Below are positions 35,698-45,095 of a stretch of DNA of 64,000 nucleotides, in pieces. How positions within the stretch are numbered: the first letter of the stretch is position 1; each line of letters begins with the position of its first letter. The DNA is from Ferroplasma acidiphilum. GTDB taxonomy: Archaea > Thermoplasmatota > Thermoplasmata > Thermoplasmatales > Thermoplasmataceae. Location: the NCBI RefSeq assembly GCF_002078355.1, contig NZ_CP015363.1, positions 1 to 64,000 of the forward strand. The letters run 5' to 3'. The notes beneath the pieces were generated by a model. The model was not told where the DNA came from, did not search any database, and was given only the letters and a program-made list of their open reading frames with translations. The translations under genes and the position numbers were made by a program.

Positions 35698-36840
35698 ATG
35701 GACGATTTTATAAATTTATTTTCACACAACCTGTGCATCAGATGTACAGGGCGTATTTTTGCAAATATTGATACCGGAATGACGGATTATCAGAGAGGCA
35801 CTATGCTTGCATTTGCCTATAAATCATTTTATGGAACATATAATGCCCCGGATACCTGCTGGCTCTGCAATGGAATTTTTAATGAATTTGATAAATACTT
35901 TAACATGGTAAAAGATGCTATAGGAACAAAGGAATACACAACTTTCTTAATCGGGTCAAAATTTGATCCCGCAACGTTGCTGGAAGAAGAAAAAATACAG
36001 AATAAATACGGCAATAATGGAGAGAGCATTAAAAAAGAATTTAACAGGGAATTTGGAAAATATTTTTCCAGCATTTCCGGAAAAGAATTCTCAAAGGATG
36101 CCGATATAGTTATTGAGATAAATACAATTTATGATAATGTAAATTTAATCATAAGGCCACTTTATATTTACGGTACATATAAAAAGGAACGCAGGGATAT
36201 ACCGCAGACAAGATGGATTAATGGCAGCGGTGATTCCATTGAATCGCTTATAGGCGAAAAGCTATTGAAATTCACCGGTGGAAAGAATTACAAATTGCAC
36301 GGCTCCGGAAGGGAAGATGTTGATGTGATGATGCTTGGCAATGGAAGGGAGTTTATCATGGAGGTAGACGAACCTGAAGTCAGAAACTTTCCTGTAAAAG
36401 AATTCATGGAAGAAGTCAATAACTCCGGAAACGGCATATCAATTTCAAATCTCGAATTTACGGGCAAGAAAAGGGTAAAGGAGATAAAGGAAGCCACATA
36501 CGATAAAATATACCGGGCAGTGGTTGAATGCAATACGCCCATAAACGAAAATACATTGCTTATGGCTGTTAATACGTTCAGGAATTTTACAATATCACAG
36601 AGGACACCTACGAGAGTTATAGGAAATAGATCTGACCTTATTAGAAAAAAAGAAATAAAATATATAAATATAGAAGATATACATGATAAGGAAGCAGTAG
36701 TTAAAATTAGGTCTCAATCCGGCACATATATAAAGGAGCTGATTAATGGGGACGGAGGAAGAACCACACCCAGTCTCTCTTCTGTCTATGGATATGAATT
36801 AAAGGTAAAATGCCTGGATGTATTGAAAATAGAGAGGTGA
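35698..36840 (+). CDS. pus10: tRNA pseudouridine synthase Pus10
   Basis: Makes pseudouridine 54 (and 55) in archaeal tRNA. The 380-residue protein has an N-terminal zinc-binding/THUMP-like part with LCIRCTGRIF and CWLCNGIF, then the catalytic domain with KLHGSGREDVDVMMLGNG (catalytic Asp) and EFIMEVDEP, and the late RSQSGTYIKELINGDGGRTTPS motif. The ATG is 8 nt after the rpo12 stop. L21e follows 6 nt downstream with a GAGGTGA SD. Confidence 0.95.
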   Translation: MDDFINLFSHNLCIRCTGRIFANIDTGMTDYQRGTMLAFAYKSFYGTYNAPDTCWLCNGIFNEFDKYFNMVKDAIGTKEYTTFLIGSKFDPATLLEEEKIQNKYGNNGESIKKEFNREFGKYFSSISGKEFSKDADIVIEINTIYDNVNLIIRPLYIYGTYKKERRDIPQTRWINGSGDSIESLIGEKLLKFTGGKNYKLHGSGREDVDVMMLGNGREFIMEVDEPEVRNFPVKEFMEEVNNSGNGISISNLEFTGKKRVKEIKEATYDKIYRAVVECNTPINENTLLMAVNTFRNFTISQRTPTRVIGNRSDLIRKKEIKYINIEDIHDKEAVVKIRSQSGTYIKELINGDGGRTTPSLSSVYGYELKVKCLDVLKIER

Positions 36841-36846
36841 ATAAAC

Positions 36847-37143
36847 ATGACACGAATGTCTAATGGAACCAGATCAGGTTCAAGAAGTAAGTTAACGAAG
36901 AAGATAAAGCAAAGAGGAATGCCAAAGGTTAATAGCCTTTTAAAGAAATTTGAAATAGGCGAGACGGTTGCTGTTGTAATAGAACCGGCTATACAGAAAG
37001 GGATGCCATTTCACAACTTTCAGGGAAGAACAGGAAAAATAACAGGGATGCAGGGTAGTTGCTATATCCTGAAAATAAAAATTGGAAATACAGAAAGAAA
37101 AATAATATCAGCACCTGTTCATCTCAAGAGGTTGCCCCAATGA
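36847..37143 (+). CDS. rpl21e: 50S ribosomal protein L21e
   Basis: A 98-residue basic protein with MSNGTRSGSRSKLTKKIKQRGMP and PFHNFQGRTGKITGMQG, typical of L21e. GAGGTGA lies 7 nt before the ATG. The stop overlaps the rpo4 start by 4 nt. Confidence 0.96.
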   Translation: MTRMSNGTRSGSRSKLTKKIKQRGMPKVNSLLKKFEIGETVAVVIEPAIQKGMPFHNFQGRTGKITGMQGSCYILKIKIGNTERKIISAPVHLKRLPQ

Positions 37144-37448
37144 AAATAACCTATAAAACAAATAACGAAGTTTTTAATATGCTCAGTAACGTTGAAGAAC
37201 GTACTCCGAGCGAAAACGATACACTGGCATACGTTGAAAAATTTTTAAAATACGACAAAGATGCTGATTTAAAGCAGCTTTATAATGATATAAGCAAGGT
37301 ACACAAGCTTCCACGGGAAGCAATAGTAAAAATTATAGACATTAAACCTTCTTCCACTGAAGAGCTAATGGCAATATTAAACTCATATAATGTTGCTGCT
37401 GATAACAAAGTTTTAGATAGTATATTGGATATACTTCGGGTTTTATAA
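37140..37448 (+). CDS. rpo4: RNA polymerase subunit Rpo4 (RpoF)
   Basis: A 102-residue Rpb4 homologue that pairs with Rpo7 as the polymerase stalk. The start is ATG 37140, which overlaps the L21e stop. Helical HRDC-like content: ENDTLAYVEKFLKY, EAIVKIIDIKPSSTEELMAIL, and a C-terminal VLDSILDILRVL. Its placement between L21e and DUF655 is conserved in archaea and supports the call. Confidence 0.92.
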   Translation: MKITYKTNNEVFNMLSNVEERTPSENDTLAYVEKFLKYDKDADLKQLYNDISKVHKLPREAIVKIIDIKPSSTEELMAILNSYNVAADNKVLDSILDILRVL

Positions 37449-37997
37449 ATGGAAGAGTACGCTTATATCATAGATTTTCTACCCCAGGGCAGGGCAGACG
37501 ATAAAAATTTCCGCAAATCGCCCCTTATACTTGCAATAGGTGAAAGTGAATTCAAATTACTGGAGATTATTCCGAAGGTGGACGCCGTAGTTACTGTAGG
37601 CGATAAGATTTATATTGGAAAATCACCTGAAAAGAGAGATAAAATAATTTCAATCAAGAGGCGGATAACCTATAAAGATCTAACCAGTGCAGCTATAAGT
37701 GAGCTTCCATACACAATAGAGAATATAATAGACGACAATCCACAGAGATTCGTTGATTTTTTCAATAACGCAGAAGCAATTAACACCAGGATGCATACAC
37801 TTGAACTTTTGCCGGGACTTGGAAATAAGAGTATGTGGTCTGTTCTTGACGAAAGAAAAAAGGGGCCTTTCAAATCATTTGAAGATATAAGTGAAAGGGT
37901 AAAAAGCGTACATAATCCAAAGAAAATGGTTGTGAACAGAATAATGGATGAACTGCAGAACAGATATGAAAAATATAAGCTGTTTGTTGCAAAATGA
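37449..37997 (+). CDS. DUF655 family protein, predicted nucleic-acid binding
   Basis: A 182-residue DUF655 protein starting directly after the rpo4 stop. The N-terminal half is an OB-like barrel (AYIIDFLPQGR, GDKIYIGKSPEKRDKI). The C-terminal half has helix-hairpin-helix motifs (LELLPGLGNKSMWSVLDERKKGPFKSFEDISERV). It is a constant neighbour of rpo4 and ksgA in archaea, implying a role in rRNA or transcription, but it is uncharacterised. The 4-nt overlap with ksgA indicates coupling. Confidence 0.9.
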   Translation: MEEYAYIIDFLPQGRADDKNFRKSPLILAIGESEFKLLEIIPKVDAVVTVGDKIYIGKSPEKRDKIISIKRRITYKDLTSAAISELPYTIENIIDDNPQRFVDFFNNAEAINTRMHTLELLPGLGNKSMWSVLDERKKGPFKSFEDISERVKSVHNPKKMVVNRIMDELQNRYEKYKLFVAK

Positions 37998-38713
37998 CTG
38001 TTAACTTTTCAAAAAAATACGGGCAGGTATTTTTAAATGATAAAAATATTGCCGCAAAAGAGGTCCGGCTCCTTGGAATTGAACCCGGAGACCATGTTCT
38101 TGAAATAGGCCCGGGTCATGGAATACTTACCGGAATACTGCTCTCTGAACCGGTAAAGCTAACTGCCATAGAACCAGACCATAGATTTTATGAGAGTTTA
38201 AAAATAAGTTATCACGATCATATAGCATCAGGAAAATTTAATATTATTAAAGAAAGTTTTCTGGATACGGAACCATCCTATTTTGACCATATTATAGGCA
38301 ATATCCCGTACAATATTTCTTCACCCATCCTGTTTAAAATTCTGGATTTTAACTTTAAATCTTCCATACTCATGGTCCAGAAGGAATTTGCCCGGAGGCT
38401 GGTAGCAAAGCCGGGCACAAAGGAATACTCCAGAATAACCATCAATACCTCCGTGAGATCAACAATTAAAATTCTTTTTAATGTCACAAGGAAGGTATTT
38501 TCTCCAGTTCCAGATGTAGATTCTGCAGTAATTTCTATCATAAAAAAAGATGTTGACATAGATCTGGCAAATTTTGATAAATTCATAGCAAAAATATTTT
38601 CCATGAGAAGAAAAAAATTATCAACAATATTAAATTATAATGGGCCATTAAGTGAAAAAAGGCCGGAAGAACTGGACTTAAGCCAGTTGCTTACTCTTTA
38701 CTCCCGGAATTAG
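37994..38713 (+). CDS. ksgA: 16S rRNA dimethyladenosine transferase
   Basis: Dimethylates the two adenosines of the helix-45 loop of 16S rRNA. The 239-residue protein has KYGQVFLNDKNIA, the SAM motif VLEIGPGHGILTGIL, the NIPYNISSPILFK catalytic motif and the MVQKEFARRLVAKPGTKEYSRI block, plus a short C-terminal helical domain. Its 3' end overlaps the convergent SPFH gene by 23 nt. Confidence 0.96.
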   Translation: MTVNFSKKYGQVFLNDKNIAAKEVRLLGIEPGDHVLEIGPGHGILTGILLSEPVKLTAIEPDHRFYESLKISYHDHIASGKFNIIKESFLDTEPSYFDHIIGNIPYNISSPILFKILDFNFKSSILMVQKEFARRLVAKPGTKEYSRITINTSVRSTIKILFNVTRKVFSPVPDVDSAVISIIKKDVDIDLANFDKFIAKIFSMRRKKLSTILNYNGPLSEKRPEELDLSQLLTLYSRN

Positions 38714-39536
38714 TGCTGTTACCAACATTGCCGGTACTTTTGCTCAATATATTGTTTAACGCAGTTGCTGTGAAGAACTGTGAAGTATCGCCTACTGTTG
38801 GTACATTCTGTGGTATCATTATAAGTGAACCTTTTCCTTCAAGCCCTATCTGATAAACTATATCCATCCATCTTAACTGGAAAGCAGTAGGGTTGTTTGC
38901 ATACTGTTTTGCAGCATCCACCATCTTTCCTGCCGCTTCAACTTCTGCGAGGGCAAGTGTAACCCTGGACCTTCTCTCCCTCTCTGCAGCTGCCTGCCTT
39001 GACATTGCATCCTGCAATGTTTGTGGAACAAGCACATCCCTGATTTCAACGGATGATACCTTTACTCCCCAGTGTTCTGTTTTCTCATCAATTATCTGCC
39101 TTGCTGATTCACCTATCTTTTCCCTTTCTGACAGTATTTCATCAAATGATGATTTTCCAAGAACTTCCCTTAAGGTTGTCTGTGCTGCGAGCTGTGTTGC
39201 AGCCGCATAATTTTCAACATTTAACACTGCTTTGTCCGGGTCAATGATCTGAAAATACATAACTGCATCGACATTTACTGGAACATTATCCTGTGTAAAT
39301 GTAGATTCTGTTTTAAAAGCCACGGCCTGTATCCTCGTGGAAAGCACTACAGTAATTTTACTTATAATAGGCGTCACATAAACAAGCCCCGGCCCTTTCA
39401 ATCCTGTATATCTTCCCAGTGTTAAAACCGGGGCCCTCTGCCATTCTTTCAATATATGAATTCCCGATAGTATAATTGCTACAATTATAATCAGTACAAG
39501 AATTAAAATAACTTCTCCAACATCAATAGCTACCAT
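38691..39536 (-). CDS. SPFH/band 7 (stomatin-like) membrane protein
   Basis: A 281-residue protein with one N-terminal membrane helix (~6-26) and an SPFH domain: GLKGPGLVYVTPIISKITVVLSTR, VDAVMYFQIIDPDKAVLNVENY, TTLREVLGKSSFDEILSER, WGVKVSSVEIRDVLVPQTLQDAMSRQAAAERERR. A Ser/Asn-rich tail follows. Stomatins often work with an NfeD protein and a membrane protease, but none is adjacent here. Confidence 0.93.
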   Translation of the reverse strand: MVAIDVGEVILILVLIIIVAIILSGIHILKEWQRAPVLTLGRYTGLKGPGLVYVTPIISKITVVLSTRIQAVAFKTESTFTQDNVPVNVDAVMYFQIIDPDKAVLNVENYAAATQLAAQTTLREVLGKSSFDEILSEREKIGESARQIIDEKTEHWGVKVSSVEIRDVLVPQTLQDAMSRQAAAERERRSRVTLALAEVEAAGKMVDAAKQYANNPTAFQLRWMDIVYQIGLEGKGSLIMIPQNVPTVGDTSQFFTATALNNILSKSTGNVGNSTNSGSKE

Positions 39537-39800
39537 GATATAACAATGATATATTATATATAAACATTTTTAAATGTCATGATCGCCAATTTCCCTTAAA
39601 TATATTGGGATATTACAGAAATTCGGTTTAAATGATTTTATATAAAATTAGCAAACTTCAAATTTTTGCCGTTAAATTTACCTTTTCCAGTAGAGAGAAA
39701 TCAGCAAACCAACAGAACTTTTAAAATATGAAGAATTACACAGGTAATAATTTATGTGGTATTACACCGATTGCCGAAATATTAAACGTGAATTTTTATA

Positions 39801-39817
39801 TATAGTATAATACTATA
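39801..39817. promoter_or_regulatory. Perfect palindrome between TATA box and start of HMG-CoA synthase
   Basis: TATAGTAT (39801-39808), A, ATACTATA (39810-39817): a perfect 8-1-8 palindrome ending 5 nt before the ATG at 39823. TTTTTATATA just upstream (39792-39801) is the likely TATA box. The palindrome would cover the start site of a leaderless transcript, a position suited to a repressor. The remaining ~260 bases to the SPFH gene show no gene. Confidence 0.45.
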
Positions 39818-39822
39818 CAACT

Positions 39823-40878
39823 ATGTCTGGAATTGTAAGTTACGGGTCATATGTTCCAATATACAGGATAAAACCAGAGGAAATTGCCAGGATATGGGGC
39901 GACGATCCGGAAAAAATGAAGAATAATCTATTTATATTAAGCAAATCGGTACCTTCACCGGATGAAGATGTTGCTTCTATTTCTGTGGAAGCGGCAAGAA
40001 ATGCCCTTAAAAGAATAAATATAAATCCGGGAGATATTGGCGCTATTTATGTTGGTTCAGAGTCACATCCATATGCCGTTAAACCGACAGCCACCATAGT
40101 GGCAGCTGCAATAGGGATGCCGCTTGAATACTTTGCCGCAGATTATGAATTTGCATGCAAAGCAGGTACTGCCGGAATGCAGAATGTTAAGGCAATGGTT
40201 GATTCCGGTTATATCAAATATGGCATTGCTATTGGGTCAGATACATCACAGGGTGCTCCAGGGGATGCTCTGGAATACAGTGCATCTGCGGGCGGAACAG
40301 CAATGATTATCGGAAAGGATAATGTAATTGCAGAAATAAACGATACATTGTCAGTATCAACAGATACCCCTGATTTCTGGAGGAGGGAAGGAGAACCATA
40401 TCCCCGTCATGGAGAAAGGTTTACAGGCGATCCCGGATACTTCAAGCACGTTTTAGCTGCCTCAAAGGCAATGATGGAAAGAATGGGAACAAAAAGCAGC
40501 GATTATGATTATGTTGTATTTCACCAGCCAAATGGAAAATTCCCCACAAGGGCGGCAAAGATGCTTAATTTTACAGAAGAACAGTATAAAACTGGCCTTT
40601 TGACACCCTATATAGGGAATACATATTCAGGTTCTACAATGACCGGCCTATCAGCCATACTGGATGAAGCAAAACCGGGTGACAGGATTCTTGCAGTATC
40701 ATTTGGTTCCGGTGCAGGCTCCGATGCCTTTGATATAACAATAACAGAAAATATGAAAAATTACCATCGTGAAAACGCTCCAGGTGTAAGAAAAATGATT
40801 GAAAATGTGAAATTCATAGATTATGCCATATATACAAAGTTTAGGAAAATACTGGTTATGGGTGATAGCCTTGAGTAA
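39823..40878 (+). CDS. hmgB: Hydroxymethylglutaryl-CoA synthase
   Basis: Condenses acetyl-CoA with acetoacetyl-CoA in the mevalonate pathway. The 351-residue archaeal form has E80 in [15 protein letters not shown], the nucleophile C112 in [13 protein letters not shown], and the catalytic His in [27 protein letters not shown] and [10 protein letters not shown] close the active site. Its stop overlaps the thiolase start, the arrangement of the archaeal thiolase/HMGCS/DUF35 complex. Confidence 0.96.
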   Translation: MSGIVSYGSYVPIYRIKPEEIARIWGDDPEKMKNNLFILSKSVPSPDEDVASISVEAARNALKRININPGDIGAIYVGSESHPYAVKPTATIVAAAIGMPLEYFAADYEFACKAGTAGMQNVKAMVDSGYIKYGIAIGSDTSQGAPGDALEYSASAGGTAMIIGKDNVIAEINDTLSVSTDTPDFWRREGEPYPRHGERFTGDPGYFKHVLAASKAMMERMGTKSSDYDYVVFHQPNGKFPTRAAKMLNFTEEQYKTGLLTPYIGNTYSGSTMTGLSAILDEAKPGDRILAVSFGSGAGSDAFDITITENMKNYHRENAPGVRKMIENVKFIDYAIYTKFRKILVMGDSLE

Positions 40879-42034
40879 TGAAGTTTATATTATCGGCGCA
40901 GGTGAAACAAAGTTCGGTGAATTATGGGACAAATCGTTGAGAAATCTGGCAGTTGAAGCTGGATTGAAGGCAGTTGAGGATGCAGGGATTTATTCAAAAG
41001 ATATCGATGCAATTTATGGTGCAAATTCACTTGCCGGAATCATAAACATGCAGGAAAATATAGGTGCCCTGATCGCTGACTTTTCAGGTTTATCCACTGA
41101 AGGAATACCTTCCTTAAGGGTAGAGTCATCTACAGCTTCCGGAGGCGCAGCGTTGAGGGACGCATACCTCTCCATAAAATCTGGAGAATATGACGTAGTT
41201 GTAGTTGGTGGCGTAGAAAAAATGACAGATATACACGGAAGTGACATACTTGAAAAATCGTCATCCATTCTGGATCGGGAATGGGAAGCCTTTTTTGGGG
41301 CTACGCCTGCAGCAATGGCAGCGCTTATAGCCAGGAAATATATGCACGATTTTGGAGTTGAGAAAGAAGCACTATCAATGTTTTCCGTAAACGACCATCT
41401 TAATGGTTCAAAAAACCCGGACGCACAGTTCAGGAATAAATTAACCATACAGCAGGCTATGAATTCAACTGCAGTTGCTGACCCACTGAATATGATGGAT
41501 TGCTCTCCAATGAGCGATGGTGCAGCTGCAGTGGTTCTGGCTTCCGAGAGCTTCATTAAGAAGAACAAACGCGAGGGAGTACGCATTTTGAGCTCAGCCG
41601 TAGCAGAAGATTATCTCTCTGTCGGATCAAGAAAATCTATATACACATTGAACTCCACAAAGCTTGCAGTTGAAAAGGCATTGCGGAAATCTGGGATAAA
41701 AAGGAACGATATATCATTTATGGAGGTTCATGATTCATTTTCAATATTTGGCTTGCTGGAACTTGAAGACCTTGGATTCGCAGAAAAGGGCAAAGCAAAA
41801 GATCTTGTATACGATGAAATAAAGCTTAATGGCAGCATTCCTGTAAATCCCTCAGGCGGATTGAAAGCAAAGGGTGACCCATATGGTGCCGTTGGTGTTG
41901 GCCAGGCTGTAGATGCATACAGGCAGTTAAAGGGCAAGGCAGGCGATAACCAGATTAAGGATGCAAAATATGCACTTCTGCATAATATGGCTGGAACCGG
42001 GACATCGTCAATAATACATATACTGGGTGAATAA
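40871..42034 (+). CDS. Acetoacetyl-CoA thiolase (HMG-CoA synthase partner)
   Basis: Archaeal thiolase-family protein, about 387 residues. I prefer TTG 40871, giving [19 protein letters not shown] at the N terminus, because GGGTGAT lies just upstream; GTG 40862 is possible. It shows [16 protein letters not shown] (nucleophilic-Cys region, where Ser-Thr-Ala-Ser replaces the usual Cys context), [38 protein letters not shown] and [13 protein letters not shown]. In methanogens this protein, HMGCS and DUF35 form one complex that channels acetoacetyl-CoA. Confidence 0.9.
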   Translation: MSNEVYIIGAGETKFGELWDKSLRNLAVEAGLKAVEDAGIYSKDIDAIYGANSLAGIINMQENIGALIADFSGLSTEGIPSLRVESSTASGGAALRDAYLSIKSGEYDVVVVGGVEKMTDIHGSDILEKSSSILDREWEAFFGATPAAMAALIARKYMHDFGVEKEALSMFSVNDHLNGSKNPDAQFRNKLTIQQAMNSTAVADPLNMMDCSPMSDGAAAVVLASESFIKKNKREGVRILSSAVAEDYLSVGSRKSIYTLNSTKLAVEKALRKSGIKRNDISFMEVHDSFSIFGLLELEDLGFAEKGKAKDLVYDEIKLNGSIPVNPSGGLKAKGDPYGAVGVGQAVDAYRQLKGKAGDNQIKDAKYALLHNMAGTGTSSIIHILGE

Positions 42035-42035
42035 A

Positions 42036-42440
42036 ATGACAGAGTTATCGAGAATCTGGAGAGAAACAGAGTATAGATACAATCTTATCGGATTTAAATG
42101 CAAAAATTGCGGGAATTCATATTTCCCACCGAGGGATGTATGCCCTGTATGCCATAGGGAATCTATAGGAAAAATGGAAAAAGTAAAATTCAGTGGCAAT
42201 GGAGAAGTAATATCTTACACAGTTGTGCATGATGCACCTCCAAGCTTTAAAAGGCAGGTACCCTATGTACTTGCGCTCATAAAGTTGTCAGAAGGCCCTG
42301 TAATTACTGCCCAGATAGTGGACTGTGATCCCGCAGATGTTGATATAGGGAAGAAGGTACATTCCGTTTTCAGGAAAATCAGGCAGGACGGGGACAGCGG
42401 TATAATAGAATATGGATATAAATTTGTATTAAATCTTTAA
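42036..42440 (+). CDS. DUF35 zinc-ribbon/OB-fold protein of the thiolase-HMGCS complex
   Basis: A 134-residue protein with a rubredoxin-like zinc ribbon (CKNCGNSYFPPRDVCPVCH) and an OB fold (GEVISYTVVHDAPPSF). In the archaeal acetoacetyl-CoA thiolase/HMGCS complex, DUF35 bridges the enzymes. ATG 42036 directly follows the thiolase stop; a GTG 9 nt earlier is in frame. Confidence 0.93.
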   Translation: MTELSRIWRETEYRYNLIGFKCKNCGNSYFPPRDVCPVCHRESIGKMEKVKFSGNGEVISYTVVHDAPPSFKRQVPYVLALIKLSEGPVITAQIVDCDPADVDIGKKVHSVFRKIRQDGDSGIIEYGYKFVLNL

Positions 42441-42615
42441 TACACTATTTTACTATTTTGATTAAGTACATAGAGGCATTCTGTTCATTTTAAACTATAT
42501 GGCTTCATAGATTCATATTTATATAGCAACCTTCTACGAGGTAATTTTTCATTCCTGAATTTTAAATTCCCCAAAGATTTTGTGTTATAAAAAATACTTT
42601 TAACCTTATTGTAAT

Positions 42616-43440
42616 ATGACAGGTATGAAAATGTTGATAGCACACACACCGGATCCGGATGACGCCTTTATGTTTTACGCCATGTTTGAGCATAAAATCA
42701 AGACATCATTTGAATATGACCAGGTAGTAAAAGATATAGAAACACTGAACAAGGAATCTGTAGATTTAAAGTACGACGTCACTGCAATATCTGCGAATGG
42801 ATATATGCATGTTTCTGATAAATATGACCTGACAACTTCTGGAGCAAGTTTTGGTATAAGTTATGGGCCACAGGTAATAGCCAAAAAAAATATTGACCTG
42901 AAAGGAAAGACTATAGCAAGCCCAGGAAAATACACTTCCGCAGAATTGCTGTACAGGATGTTTGCACCGGAAGCAGGCACATTAAAAGAGATACGCTTTG
43001 ATAAAATCGTAAACGCAATTATGGAAAATGAAGTAGATGCTGGAATACTTATACATGATGAACAGTTGACTTATCAGGATAAGGGGCTTGTACCTGTTCT
43101 GAACCTTTACGATGAATGGAAAAAATATGCAGGGGACCTCCCCATACCTTTAGGATTTAATGCAATACGCAAGGATATGCCCATAGAGGATAAACTGAAA
43201 TACAAAGCGGACTTTGAAAATTCAATAAAATATGCATTTGAACACGAAACTGACGCGGTAAAATACGCAATGAAATATTCAAGATACGATGACTTTGAGC
43301 TTGAAAGAAAGTTTATTTTAATGTATGTAAATGAACTCTCGGTAGATTTCGGTGAAAAGGGCCGGAAGGCACTGGACCTCTATTATAAAAGGGCTGCAGA
43401 AAAAAATATAATTAAGCCATTTAAACCTACCATAGTTTAA
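42616..43440 (+). CDS. mqnD: 1,4-dihydroxy-6-naphthoate synthase-like protein (futalosine menaquinone pathway)
   Basis: A 274-residue periplasmic-binding-protein-fold enzyme of the MqnA/MqnD family. It opens AHTPDPDDAFMFYAMFEHKI, has DVTAISANGYMHVSDKY and GPQVIAKK, and the late DAGILIHDEQLTYQDKGL and DLPIPLGFNAIRKD blocks characteristic of MqnD. TTATAAAAAATAC about 27 nt upstream suggests a leaderless start. It lies 135 nt upstream of the cytochrome bd genes, which use the menaquinol made by this pathway. Confidence 0.88.
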   Translation: MTGMKMLIAHTPDPDDAFMFYAMFEHKIKTSFEYDQVVKDIETLNKESVDLKYDVTAISANGYMHVSDKYDLTTSGASFGISYGPQVIAKKNIDLKGKTIASPGKYTSAELLYRMFAPEAGTLKEIRFDKIVNAIMENEVDAGILIHDEQLTYQDKGLVPVLNLYDEWKKYAGDLPIPLGFNAIRKDMPIEDKLKYKADFENSIKYAFEHETDAVKYAMKYSRYDDFELERKFILMYVNELSVDFGEKGRKALDLYYKRAAEKNIIKPFKPTIV

Positions 43441-43483
43441 ATATATAAAATATATTTTTTATAAGAATCAAAAACTACAATAT

Positions 43484-43503
43484 TTGTGATAAAAATATCA
43501 CAA
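43484..43503. promoter_or_regulatory. Palindrome 1 upstream of cytochrome bd genes
   Basis: TTGTGATA (43484-43491), AAAA, TATCACAA (43496-43503): a perfect 8-bp inverted repeat about 50 nt upstream of the TATA-like TTTAAATATTA (43550-43560). It resembles a CRP/FNR-type site but with N8 rather than N6 between TGTGA and TCACA. Position upstream of the TATA box suits an activator. Confidence 0.55.
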
Positions 43504-43525
43504 CAAGGATTTTTTAATAACAATT

Positions 43526-43550
43526 AGTTAATTTGTGAATTAAATTAACT
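43526..43550. promoter_or_regulatory. Palindrome 2 abutting the TATA box of cytochrome bd genes
   Basis: AGTTAATTT (43526-43534) and AAATTAACT (43542-43550) form a perfect 9-bp inverted repeat with spacer GTGAATT. It ends where the TATA-like box begins, so a bound protein would touch the BRE/TATA region. ATG 43576 lies ~22 nt from the box, consistent with a leaderless or short-leader mRNA. Confidence 0.5.
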
Positions 43551-43575
43551 TTAAATATTATTTTGTAATCGCAAA

Positions 43576-45090
43576 ATGATAAACATGTTCAACATATCAT
43601 ACCCGGTTTGGGATAGTGCAATGTTTGCTTACACTATATCCGCTCATATCTTGCTGGTATCGCTGAGTATGGGTCTGGCAATAACAGTAACTATAGCAGA
43701 ATTCCTTGCACTGAAAAAGAAGGATAAATATTATGATACACTTGCATACAAACTTTCAAAGGCTCTTGTGATATTCTTTGCAGTAGGAACTGCTTCAGGA
43801 ACTGTAATGGCTATGGAATTATTCCTCTTCTGGCCATCCTTTATGAAGCTGGTTGGAGAAGTGGCCATGGGGCCATTCTATGTCGAAGTTTTCTCTTTCC
43901 TGCTTGAGGCTATAGCCCTTCCAATGTATGTATATTTCTGGAAAGATTTCAAAAACAGGTGGGAACACTGGGGATTAAGCCTCGCAGTTACAATAGGCAC
44001 ATACCTATCCGCATTCACAGTTACTGAAATAAATGCATGGATGAATACGCCTAATGGATTTGACGTGGCTAAATTTGTTTCCTCAAATGGAACTGTAATA
44101 ACAAATGTTAATCCATTTGCCCCATTTATCACAGCTTCGACGGCAGCGGAGGAACTACACATGTCAGGTGCTGTATACTACGCCGGTATAGCTATGATTC
44201 TTGGGTATCTTATATACAAATATTTGAAGACAACTAATATGTCTGAAAAAATGATCTACCGGAGAGGAATAAATATAACAGCAGTTTTCATGATTCTAGA
44301 TATTATATATTTAGGAGCAACCGGTTCAAATGAACTTTCAACTTTAATGGTTATAGAACCTATAAAATACACAGCACTGGAACTTGACCTACATGCCACA
44401 ATAGGGACATCATTCGCTACCATGGCACCGGAGCATATATTCGGAGTATTAATAAATCATAAGCTTGCATATGCTCCTTCATTTCCATATGCCCAGTCAT
44501 TGCTGGCATTTCCTTTAACATTCGGCAAAGGGTCTATACCCGGGCTTATACCTCTAACAACATACAAGGGTGTTACAGATTACGGAGTATGGCCACCTTA
44601 TGTAGTGCACGATACCCTTGACCTTATGGTAGGATTCGGTGTTTTAATGGGATTATACTGGCTCTATGTAGTGGTACAGTATTTCAGGAAGAAAGACCCG
44701 TTAAGCCACAGGTTTACACTCCTTGGTGGAATAGTTGTTGCAATAATGGGCGTATTTACCATGGAAGATGGGTGGTACACAGCCGAAGTTGGCAGAGTTC
44801 CATTCATAATAAAGTCACCTGTTCCTGGTGGTTTTGTTGTCGATGGTACCAAATATTACGGTACAATGACAATTGCTCATGCCGCCTCAACATCACCTCT
44901 TGTGTTCCCACTTGGAATTGCAATTATAATATTTTATCTTGCATTATTCCCATTAACGTTCTATTTCGCGGGAAAAGTAATGAAATTATCAAACGTGGAC
45001 GAAGATCTTAAATTGGGTGAAGATGACATAAAAATGGAAGACGAAAGAAAGGCAAGGAAATCTGTTTCAGCAAAGGCAGGGATGAGGTGA
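43576..45090 (+). CDS. cydA: Cytochrome bd-type quinol oxidase subunit I
   Basis: A 504-residue heme-bearing subunit with about nine membrane segments. Likely heme ligands are H24 (SAHILLVSLSMG), H195 (AEELHMSGAV) and M351 in DLMVGFG. The Q-loop signature GWxxAExGRxP is present as GWYTAEVGRVPF (399-410), with Val-Pro-Phe where bacterial enzymes have Gln-Pro-Trp. The quinol-oxidising loop is short. Promoter with two palindromes upstream; SD GAGGTGA leads into subunit II. Confidence 0.9.
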   Translation: MINMFNISYPVWDSAMFAYTISAHILLVSLSMGLAITVTIAEFLALKKKDKYYDTLAYKLSKALVIFFAVGTASGTVMAMELFLFWPSFMKLVGEVAMGPFYVEVFSFLLEAIALPMYVYFWKDFKNRWEHWGLSLAVTIGTYLSAFTVTEINAWMNTPNGFDVAKFVSSNGTVITNVNPFAPFITASTAAEELHMSGAVYYAGIAMILGYLIYKYLKTTNMSEKMIYRRGINITAVFMILDIIYLGATGSNELSTLMVIEPIKYTALELDLHATIGTSFATMAPEHIFGVLINHKLAYAPSFPYAQSLLAFPLTFGKGSIPGLIPLTTYKGVTDYGVWPPYVVHDTLDLMVGFGVLMGLYWLYVVVQYFRKKDPLSHRFTLLGGIVVAIMGVFTMEDGWYTAEVGRVPFIIKSPVPGGFVVDGTKYYGTMTIAHAASTSPLVFPLGIAIIIFYLALFPLTFYFAGKVMKLSNVDEDLKLGEDDIKMEDERKARKSVSAKAGMR

Positions 45091-45095
45091 AATAA

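Noticed and set aside
43484-43503. Calling the cydA palindrome a true CRP or FNR site
   Set aside because: Spacing between TGTGA and TCACA is 8 rather than 6, and no CRP/FNR-type regulator is visible in the window.
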